Shown piece by piece: positions 1-5,022 of a DNA stretch of 6,943 nt. Numbering within the stretch: the first letter of the stretch is position 1; every line of letters starts with the position of its first letter. The notes under the pieces were generated by a model. That model did no database searches. It saw only the letters and a list, made by a program, of their open reading frames with translations, and was not told the DNA's origin. The DNA comes from Rubrobacter sp. (GTDB lineage: Bacteria; Actinomycetota; Rubrobacteria; Rubrobacterales; Rubrobacteraceae): the NCBI GenBank assembly GCA_013815575.1, contig JACDFX010000089.1, positions 1 to 6,943 on the forward strand. The letters are read 5' to 3'. The translations under genes and the position numbers were made by a program.

Positions 1-983
1 GCGAGGGCCCCTACGACGCCGAGCACGGCCAGGATCGCCAGGGCTGCCAGAACGCCGCCCATCCGACCCCGGCGCCCACCCCGTCCTCCCGAAGTGACCA
101 TCGTGGGGGCGGGACGCGGGCTTTCCCGTCGCGGTTGCCGGGGCGCGGCGGCGGGAGTGGCAGGAGGAACAGGCGCCGCCGTCGGGGCGATCGAGGCGAA
201 TCGGGAGAGGGCTTGTTCCGTGCTCGGGCGGTCTTCGGCGTTCTTGGCGAGGCAGGACAGGATCAGGGCTTGCAGCTCCTCACCCACGTCGGCGCCGTAT
301 AACGGGGGCGGCTGTTTGGAGACGTGCTGGCTGGCGACCTCTATGGGCGTGCCGGTGAAGGGCGGACCGCCCGTCGCGGCCTGGTAGAGCGTCGCCCCCA
401 GGGAGTAGACGTCGCTCTTGGCCGTCACCTTGTGCCCCTGGAGTTGCTCGGGTGAGGAGTAGAGCGCGGTCCCGAGGTACGCTCCCGTCCTGGTGGCCTG
501 GGTGGTGTCCAGGGCGCGGGCGATCCCGAAGTCAGAGACCTTCGCCCGGCCTTTCTCATCCAGCAGAATATTGTGGGGCTTTATGTCGCGGTGGACGACG
601 CCCCGCCCGTGCGCATGCGCGAGCCCCGCGCAGACTTCCTCGCCGAACCGGGCGAGATCGGCCTCGGGCAACTTTCCACGCCTATCTATAAGCTCTTTCA
701 GGTCCCCGCCGGAGAGGTACTCCATGACGATGTAGGAGACCTCCGCGTCGTCGAGGTCCCCCTCCCCCGCGTCGTAGACCTGAACGATGTTGGGGTGGGA
801 GAGCCTGGCCGCCGTGCGTCCCTCGCGGCGGAAGCGCACCCCGATGTCCGTATCCCCGTGCATGGGCTTCAGGACCTTCACGGCCACGGATCGGTCCAGG
901 ACCTCGTCGCGGCCCAGATAGACCCGGGCCATGCCACCGGAACCGACCTCGCGCTCCAGAACGAACCTGTCTGCGAGCCTCAT
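1..983 (-). CDS. Membrane-anchored Ser/Thr protein kinase, 3' end cut by window edge
   Basis: Hanks-type (PknB-like) Ser/Thr kinase; 327 codons are visible and the frame stays open to base 1, so the C-terminus lies outside the window. Seen in the translation: glycine loop GSGGMARV at residues 14-21, VAVK with ATP-binding Lys36, the alpha-C Glu54 in FRREGR, catalytic HRD at 131-133 followed by KPHN, DFG at 151-153, and SPE at 177-179. The activation loop has TRT (Thr164, Thr166) in the position of the autophosphorylated TQT of PknB. The catalytic domain ends near residue 262. A Pro/Ala/Arg-rich linker follows, then a hydrophobic stretch at about 308-327 that looks like the single transmembrane helix; any extracellular sensor is outside the window. 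The start is ATG at 983; an in-frame GTG sits immediately before it at 986. The gene is a tandem paralogue of the kinase at 1045-2652, 61 bases upstream. Its substrate is unknown. Confidence 0.93.
   Translation of the reverse strand, partial: MRLADRFVLEREVGSGGMARVYLGRDEVLDRSVAVKVLKPMHGDTDIGVRFRREGRTAARLSHPNIVQVYDAGEGDLDDAEVSYIVMEYLSGGDLKELIDRRGKLPEADLARFGEEVCAGLAHAHGRGVVHRDIKPHNILLDEKGRAKVSDFGIARALDTTQATRTGAYLGTALYSSPEQLQGHKVTAKSDVYSLGATLYQAATGGPPFTGTPIEVASQHVSKQPPPLYGADVGEELQALILSCLAKNAEDRPSTEQALSRFASIAPTAAPVPPATPAAAPRQPRRESPRPAPTMVTSGGRGGRRGRMGGVLAALAILAVLGVVGAL
761..833. repeat. 73-base perfect repeat, copy 1 (kinase paralogues)
   Basis: This segment is identical base for base to 2427-2499, at a constant offset of 1666. 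It encodes the alpha-C region and following strand (FRREGRTAARLSHPNIVQVY, then DAG). Flanking parts of the two kinase genes keep the same offset but differ at many sites, with shorter identical runs such as 717-742/2383-2408 and 397-425/2063-2091. It marks a tandem gene duplication, possibly with local gene conversion. Confidence 0.9.
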
Positions 984-999
984 CACGCACGTGATTATA
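982..999 (-). promoter_or_regulatory. Candidate leaderless promoter and inverted repeat at the edge kinase
   Basis: On the minus strand a perfect TATAAT occupies 999-994. Only seven bases separate it from an in-frame GTG (986) and ten from the ATG (983). Initiation at the usual distance from a -10 box would place the transcript start on or within a few bases of the start codon, giving a leaderless or near-leaderless mRNA. No good -35 box is seen at 16-18 bases. The same bases form a perfect inverted repeat, ATCACG-TG-CGTGAT, at 995-982, covering the end of the -10 box and the start codon; it could be an operator. Leaderless mRNAs are common in actinobacteria. The promoter role is inference. 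Confidence 0.5.
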
Positions 1000-1044
1000 G
1001 GCTAAGGCGGTGCCGGTGCCGAACAACGTTACTCGGGGCACGCG

Positions 1045-2652
1045 CTAGGCGGGCATGGTCCTCTCGTCTTCCAGGCGGTCCAGCTTCCACTCCCCGCCCT
1101 CGACAACGCAAACCCAGGTCCCGGAGAGGACCTCGGAGCCCCAGGTGTGGTCCAGCCTGGCCTCGAACGCCACCCGCGCCGCGCTCCCCGACGCGGTTGC
1201 CACCGGCGTCGAGACGTAATCCATGTAGGTGAACGTGTAGAGGTCCTCCTGCTCCGCCCACTGCTGGGAGGAACCCACCTCGTCCTGCAGGCGTCCGGAG
1301 AGCGCGGTCCAGGTCGCATCGACCCTCTGGTAGGACTGGTCCACGTACATCTGGAAGACGGCCTGCTCGGCCTCCTCCAGCGGCGGCGCGGGACCGGGGT
1401 CGTCGGCCGATTCGCTTCCGCCGGCGACGTCTCCGGCCGACTCATCGGTAGAGTCCTGGCCGGCCGGTCTTTTCTCCGGCTCCCGCTCGGGGGCGGCGGC
1501 CTGCTTCTGTTCGCCGACGTTCGAGTTCGAGGATTGCGTCATCCTGGCCCCGGGCCCCAGCATCGCCCAGGCGCCGGCGAGGAGCAGGATCAGAACCGCC
1601 CCGACGAGTACGGCGACCGTAGTCCTCTGGCGTGAGCCGGCCCGGAAGGTGCGCGTGGGGAGGCTTACGGTCTCGTCCGGCGGGCCGGCCACGCCGCGGG
1701 AGCTCCCGCTCTCCAGCTTTCTGCGGACGGCCTCGACGCCGGAGAACCCTGCCGCCTTGGCGCTCCCCACGGCGCGGGAGAACCCGGCGGCCCCGGCCGC
1801 CTTTCTCGCCCCGCCGGGTTCCGGCCGCGAGGCCCCCACGCCGACGCCCCTCCGGAAGAGCTTGTCGTTGACGTGGGCCGCGTCCGGGCGTTCGTCTGGG
1901 TCCTTGGCGAGGCAGTCGAGGATGAGGGTTTCGAAGCCCTTGCCGATGTAGGCGCCGCGTTCGCGTGGGGGGGCAGGCGCTTTGAGGATCTGCTGGTTCG
2001 CCACCTCTATCGGGGCGCCGGTGAAGGGCGGCTCCCCTGTGGCGGCGTGGTAGAGGGTGGCGCCCAGGGAGTAGACGTCGCTCTTGGCCGTGACCTTCTC
2101 GCCGCGGAGTTGCTCCGGAGAGGAGTACGCCGCCGTCCCGAGGTAGGAGCCGGCGCGCGACTCCTGGGTGGTGTCCAGGGCGCGGGCGATCCCAAAGTCC
2201 GCCAGCTTCGGGTTGCCGCGCTCGTCCAAAAGCACGTTCCGGGGCTTGACGTCGCGGTGGACCACGCCGCGCTCGTGGGCGTGGGAGAGGGCGGCGGCCA
2301 CGTCCGCGCCCACCCGCGAGAGCATCCCCTCGGGCAGGGAGCCGCGCCGGTCCATGAGCGCCTTCAAGTCCCCGCCCGGCGCGTACTCCATGACGATGTA
2401 GGAGACCTGACGCCCGTCCAGGAGGTCCTCCCCCGCGTCGTAGACCTGAACGATGTTGGGGTGGGAGAGCCTGGCCGCCGTGCGTCCCTCGCGGCGGAAA
2501 AGGGCGCCCGTCTCCTCGTCGTCGAGGTCGGGGTGCAGGATCTTGACGGCCACCGGACGGTCGAGAACCTCGTCGCGGCCTAGAAAGACGGCGGACATGC
2601 CCCCGGACCCGAGCTCCCGCACCAGGACGAACCTCTCGCCGACGCGGCGCAC
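1045..2652 (-). CDS. Membrane-anchored Ser/Thr protein kinase with extracytoplasmic C-terminal domain
   Basis: Complete 535-residue Hanks-type kinase. Visible motifs are GSGGMSAV (15-22), VAVK with Lys37, Glu55, HRD (132-134) followed by KPRN, DFG (152-154) and SPE (178-180). The catalytic core ends near residue 267. A Gly/Ala/Ser-rich linker with repeated GFS motifs and basic residues follows, then one transmembrane helix at about 345-365. About 170 residues outside the membrane comprise a low-complexity Glu/Ser/Pro stretch and a compact C-terminal domain (about 422-535). That domain has several Trp/Tyr residues and a helix-then-strands look resembling NTF2-like folds; that assignment is a guess. 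No PASTA repeats are present. The activation loop reads SRA where PknB has TQT, so the second phospho-acceptor Thr is missing. The start is GTG at 2652, chosen because RFVL then aligns with the paralogue's N-terminus; a G-rich stretch upstream is only a weak ribosome site. It lies 23 bases after the DAHP synthase stop, so cotranscription is likely. Confidence 0.93.
   Translation of the reverse strand: MRRVGERFVLVRELGSGGMSAVFLGRDEVLDRPVAVKILHPDLDDEETGALFRREGRTAARLSHPNIVQVYDAGEDLLDGRQVSYIVMEYAPGGDLKALMDRRGSLPEGMLSRVGADVAAALSHAHERGVVHRDVKPRNVLLDERGNPKLADFGIARALDTTQESRAGSYLGTAAYSSPEQLRGEKVTAKSDVYSLGATLYHAATGEPPFTGAPIEVANQQILKAPAPPRERGAYIGKGFETLILDCLAKDPDERPDAAHVNDKLFRRGVGVGASRPEPGGARKAAGAAGFSRAVGSAKAAGFSGVEAVRRKLESGSSRGVAGPPDETVSLPTRTFRAGSRQRTTVAVLVGAVLILLLAGAWAMLGPGARMTQSSNSNVGEQKQAAAPEREPEKRPAGQDSTDESAGDVAGGSESADDPGPAPPLEEAEQAVFQMYVDQSYQRVDATWTALSGRLQDEVGSSQQWAEQEDLYTFTYMDYVSTPVATASGSAARVAFEARLDHTWGSEVLSGTWVCVVEGGEWKLDRLEDERTMPA
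2427..2499. repeat. 73-base perfect repeat, copy 2 (kinase paralogues)
   Basis: Second copy of the exact repeat at 761-833, inside the full-length kinase gene. The identity includes third codon positions, which elsewhere in the pair have diverged, so this stretch is either a recent exchange or unusually constrained. Confidence 0.9.
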
Positions 2653-2675
2653 GGCGCCCCCGGGACCCGGCGGTA

Positions 2676-3488
2676 CTAGATGACCTCCCGGCCCATCGCG
2701 CCGGCGAAGGGGGAGAGCTCTTCTTTCAAGCCCAGGAGCGCCTCGATGGGCAGCGCCTGCTCCCCGTCGCAGAGCGCCTCCTGCGGGTCGTGGTGGCTCT
2801 CGACCATCAGGCCGTCCGCCTCGGCGGCGACCGAGGCCTTGGAGAGCGGGACCACGAGGTCGCGCCGGCCGGCGGCGTGGGACGGGTCCACGATCACGGG
2901 CAGGTCCGTAAGCCTCTTAGCCACGATCACGGCCGAGAGGTCGAGGGTGAAGCGGGTGGCCGTCTCGAACGTGCGGATGCCCCGCTCGCAGAGCACCACG
3001 TTGTCCCCGCCCGCCGCCGTGACGTACTCGGCGGCGAGGATCCACTCCTGCACCGTCGACGAGAGGCCGCGCTTGAGCAGGACGCCGTGGTCCGTACCGG
3101 CGATGGCCGCGCCGACGCGCTTCAACAGCGAGAAGTTAGCCATGTTGCGGGCGCCGATCTGGAGGATCTGGGCGTGCTCCATCACGAGGTCTATATCGTA
3201 TGGGTCCATGATCTCGGTGACGACCTTAAGGCCCAACTCTCCGGCGACCTCGGACATGATCTTCAGCCCCTCCTCGCCGAGGCCCTGGAAGGAGTAGGGT
3301 GAGGTGCGCGGCTTGAAGGCGCCGCCGCGGACGTACTCGAAGCCCGCCTCTTTCACGGCCTTGGCTGAGGCGACGAACTGGTCGTAGCTCTCGACCGTGC
3401 AGGGGCCGGCGATCACCCGGAAGGTGCCGGGCCGAATCATGCCGTTCTGGGTCTTTACGTCCGTCTTTACGGTCTGAGAAACGTCCAT
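2676..3488 (-). CDS. aroF: 3-deoxy-7-phosphoheptulonate (DAHP) synthase, type I-beta
   Basis: Catalyses condensation of phosphoenolpyruvate and erythrose 4-phosphate to DAHP, the first shikimate-pathway step, in the cytoplasm. The 270-residue protein is the core TIM barrel. Seen: GPCTVES with metal-ligand Cys30, RGGAFKPRTSPY (54-65) for substrate phosphates, QIGARNMANF (110-119), LLKRG (137-141), LCERGIRTFE (166-175), DPSHAAGRRD with metal His204, LMVESHHDP with Glu230, and Asp241 in CDGEQAL. The N-terminal extension of about 20 residues is too short for the ferredoxin-like regulatory domain of Thermotoga-type enzymes or for the chorismate mutase domain fused to the Bacillus enzyme. A separate chorismate mutase gene lies two bases upstream instead. 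The ATG at 3488 has a good ribosome site (AGAGG) inside the end of that gene, so the two are probably translationally coupled. Feedback control by chorismate or prephenate through the neighbouring mutase is an inference. Confidence 0.96.
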   Translation of the reverse strand: MDVSQTVKTDVKTQNGMIRPGTFRVIAGPCTVESYDQFVASAKAVKEAGFEYVRGGAFKPRTSPYSFQGLGEEGLKIMSEVAGELGLKVVTEIMDPYDIDLVMEHAQILQIGARNMANFSLLKRVGAAIAGTDHGVLLKRGLSSTVQEWILAAEYVTAAGGDNVVLCERGIRTFETATRFTLDLSAVIVAKRLTDLPVIVDPSHAAGRRDLVVPLSKASVAAEADGLMVESHHDPQEALCDGEQALPIEALLGLKEELSPFAGAMGREVI

Positions 3489-3490
3489 GC

Positions 3491-3787
3491 CTACCTCTGA
3501 AACTCCCCGCGTTGTATCTCAAGGTCACGGATGCGGTGCAGGATCAGCTCGAAGATCTCGCGCATGGAAGAATCGTAGATCGGTCCCGGGTTCTGCTCCA
3601 CGACCCTCCGCAGGATCTCTTCCTCGCGCTTCGGGTCGAAGATCGGGACCCCGGCCTCGAACTTTATCCGGGCGAGGTCCTGAACGATCTGCGCCCGCTC
3701 GCTCAGAGCGCGGATCAACTCCAGATCGACCTCGTCAACCCGCTCCCGAAGCTCTTGAATCTTCGCCTGTCTCTCCGCTTCCGTCAT
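3491..3787 (-). CDS. Chorismate mutase, monofunctional AroQ class
   Basis: Small all-helical enzyme (98 residues) that converts chorismate to prephenate, the branch to phenylalanine and tyrosine. Active-site residues fall at the spacing of the E. coli P-protein mutase domain: Arg14, Arg31, Lys42, Asp51, Arg54 and Glu55. Gln92 is the probable counterpart of the C-terminal Gln, one residue out of register. The start is set at ATG 3787 because the family begins a few residues before the first active-site Arg. The open frame runs on to 3853, but those 22 codons look like promoter and repeat DNA, with no conserved residues. No Shine-Dalgarno precedes the ATG; a TACAAT box nine bases upstream suggests a leaderless message. 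The stop is two bases from the DAHP synthase ATG. In Bacillus these two activities are fused in one protein, so this pair looks like the split version. Confidence 0.92.
   Translation of the reverse strand: MTEAERQAKIQELRERVDEVDLELIRALSERAQIVQDLARIKFEAGVPIFDPKREEEILRRVVEQNPGPIYDSSMREIFELILHRIRDLEIQRGEFQR
3494..3498 (-). promoter_or_regulatory. Ribosome binding site of DAHP synthase
   Basis: AGAGG on the minus strand, five bases before the ATG at 3488, lies within the last codons of chorismate mutase, whose TAG is at 3493-3491. It is the clearest Shine-Dalgarno sequence in the window and supports both the DAHP synthase start and coupling to the upstream gene. Confidence 0.75.
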
Positions 3788-3796
3788 AGGTTTGGG

Positions 3797-3802
3797 ATTG
3801 TA
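3797..3802 (-). promoter_or_regulatory. Candidate -10 box for the chorismate mutase-DAHP synthase operon
   Basis: TACAAT on the minus strand (3802-3797) ends nine bases before the ATG at 3787. This would give a transcript starting within a few bases of the start codon. No convincing -35 hexamer is seen; the expected place (about 3819-3826) falls in the heptad array. The assignment is inference, supported by the missing ribosome site and by the similar arrangement at the edge kinase. Confidence 0.4.
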
Positions 3803-3805
3803 GCA

Positions 3806-3840
3806 GCGTAGCCTCCAGGTTACAGGCCTCGGGCACCAGG
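3806..3840 (-). repeat. Degenerate 7-base tandem array, chorismate mutase side
   Basis: Read on the minus strand, five consecutive heptads fit roughly CCTGNNN: CCTGGTG, CCCGAGG, CCTGTAA, CCTGGAG and GCTACGC. Three are exact CCTG units; the second and last are degraded. The array lies just upstream of the TACAAT box and points toward chorismate mutase. It mirrors the array at 3939-3973, and an exact 11-base inverted repeat links the two (3817-3827 and 3966-3976). Confidence 0.55.
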
Positions 3841-3851
3841 AAATTCCGCGC

Positions 3852-3900
3852 AACCGAATTCCGGTTCGTCCTACCGAACCTGTTGCAAGAACGCAACAGG
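3852..3900. repeat. Chain of three overlapping inverted repeats
   Basis: Three perfect inverted repeats follow each other and share bases. A: AACCG (3852-3856) with CGGTT (3862-3866). B: GGTTCG (3863-3868) with CGAACC (3875-3880). C: CCTGTTGC (3879-3886) with GCAACAGG (3893-3900), loop AAGAAC. A and B cannot pair at once, and B and C share two bases. C, with eight-base arms, is the strongest and overlaps the candidate hisC -35 box. Possible roles are dyad operators or alternative RNA hairpins; no U-tract follows, so these are not ordinary terminators. Confidence 0.6.
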
Positions 3901-3911
3901 AAGCCTAGTCT
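3883..3911 (+). promoter_or_regulatory. Candidate hisC-tyrA promoter
   Basis: TTGCAA (3883-3888) and TAGTCT (3906-3911) are separated by 17 bases and match the sigma-70 consensus TTGACA/TATAAT at four and three positions. Transcription would begin near 3918 and leave a leader of about 45 bases. The -35 box and half the spacer lie inside inverted repeat C, so a protein bound there would block RNA polymerase. Moderate hexamers in GC-rich DNA make this a suggestion. Confidence 0.4.
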
Positions 3912-3938
3912 TTACCTGCTGGGACTCATCCACCACAA

Positions 3939-3973
3939 CCTGAAAGCTGATGCCTGACACCTGATGCCTGTAA
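3939..3973 (+). repeat. Degenerate 7-base tandem array running into the hisC start
   Basis: Five heptads in a row: CCTGAAA, GCTGATG, CCTGACA, CCTGATG and CCTGTAA. The hisC ATG (3964-3966) lies inside the fourth unit, so the array supplies both the end of the leader and the first codons. An ATG in the second unit (3950) opens a four-codon frame (Met-Pro-Asp-Thr) whose TGA overlaps the hisC ATG as TGATG. No Shine-Dalgarno is visible in the array. Confidence 0.65.
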
Positions 3974-5022
3974 CCTTCAGATCCGAACTCGACGCCCTAA
4001 AGACCTACGTCCCCCCGAAGTCCTGGCGGATGGCCGCCGAGGGCCTGGCCGACGACTACGCGAAGCTGACCTCCAACGAGCTCGCCTTCGGCCCGCTCCC
4101 CGAGGCCGAGGCCGCCCTCTCCGAGGCGCTGCCCCGCGCCAACCGCTACCCGGACAGCCACGTCTCCCAACTCCGGGCTGTGATCGCCGAGGCCAACCCG
4201 GGGGTCGAGACGGGCAACGTCCTCGTCGGCAACGGGTCGAGCGAGGTTCTGCTAAACGCGCTCCAACTCCTGCCCGCGGGCGGCGAGGTCGTCTTCCCCT
4301 GGCCATCCTTCAGCCTCTACCCGATGCTCTGCGCCGTCCTCGGTATGAAGGCCCGCCCGGTCCCCCTGATGGAGGACCATGGGCTGCCGGCTGAGGCGAT
4401 GCTCTCCGCCGTCACGCCCGAGACGCGGGCCGTGATCCTGTGCAACCCGAACAATCCCAGCGGCACCTACCTGAAACTGGACGAGGTCAGAAGCTTTGCC
4501 GACGAGTTACCCGAGAACGTACTCCTGATCCTGGACGAGGCCTACATAGAGTTCGTGGACGATCCTCTCTACAAAGACTCCCACGCGCTCGCCCTCGAAA
4601 GCGAGAACGTCGTCGTAGCCCGCACCTTCTCAAAGGCGCACGGCCTGGCGGGGCTCAGGGTCGGGTACGGGATCGCACCGGGAAGGGTCGCGGATTATGC
4701 TGAGAGGGTCAGGTTTCCGGTCTCCGTGAACCTGGCGGCCCAGGTGGCGGCCACGGCCTCGATGTTCGCGCGGGAGAAGGTAGAGGCGCGGGCCGAGTTC
4801 GCGATCCGCGAGCGCGGCAGGCTGCAGGGGGCATTCGGGGCCGCGGGCCTGGACTTTATCCCCTCGCAGGGAAACTTCGTGATGGTACGGTTCGGGGCGG
4901 GAGAGTTCGAGAAGTCCGGCATCCTCGTGAGGGAGGGTGAGGCTCTAGGGTATCCGGGGTGGAGCCGGGTGACGGTCGGCAACTCGGATGAGAACGACCG
5001 GGTGATCGGGGCCGTCTCCTGA
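3964..5022 (+). CDS. hisC: Histidinol-phosphate / aromatic aminotransferase
   Basis: PLP-dependent fold-type I aminotransferase of the HisC family, 352 residues, the usual length. Seen: LTSNELAFGP (35-44), GNGSSE (89-94) for the cofactor phosphate, NPNNPSGT (161-168), DEAY with Asp191 and Tyr194, FSKAHGLAGLRVGYG with the Schiff-base Lys224 and Arg232, and the C-terminal substrate-carboxylate Arg335 in WSRVTVGN. HisC enzymes convert imidazole-acetol phosphate to histidinol phosphate, and several also transaminate 4-hydroxyphenylpyruvate and phenylpyruvate. No other histidine gene is present, and tyrA overlaps its 3' end, as in the Bacillus hisC-tyrA pair. A role in tyrosine/phenylalanine synthesis is therefore likely, alone or in addition. 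ATG 3964 is the only ATG after an in-frame stop at 3955 and before the conserved ALKTYVP segment. It has no ribosome site and lies in a heptad repeat. Confidence 0.93.
   Translation: MPVTFRSELDALKTYVPPKSWRMAAEGLADDYAKLTSNELAFGPLPEAEAALSEALPRANRYPDSHVSQLRAVIAEANPGVETGNVLVGNGSSEVLLNALQLLPAGGEVVFPWPSFSLYPMLCAVLGMKARPVPLMEDHGLPAEAMLSAVTPETRAVILCNPNNPSGTYLKLDEVRSFADELPENVLLILDEAYIEFVDDPLYKDSHALALESENVVVARTFSKAHGLAGLRVGYGIAPGRVADYAERVRFPVSVNLAAQVAATASMFAREKVEARAEFAIRERGRLQGAFGAAGLDFIPSQGNFVMVRFGAGEFEKSGILVREGEALGYPGWSRVTVGNSDENDRVIGAVS

Noticed and set aside
1003..1044. Possible terminator between the two kinases
   Set aside because: The GC-rich GGCACC GGCACC stretch is a direct repeat, does not form a good stem, and no T-tract follows.
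573..2583. Plus-strand open frames of 160-236 codons across the kinase genes
   Set aside because: They mirror the kinase codons (similar shadow peptides appear in both paralogues, such as VVDLNDVGVGEPGRRASLAAE), so the similarity comes from the kinase duplication, not from a second gene family.
3788..3853. N-terminal extension of chorismate mutase to an ATG at 3853
   Set aside because: The extra 22 residues have no family similarity and cover the -10 box and heptad array; ATG 3787 gives the normal AroQ length.
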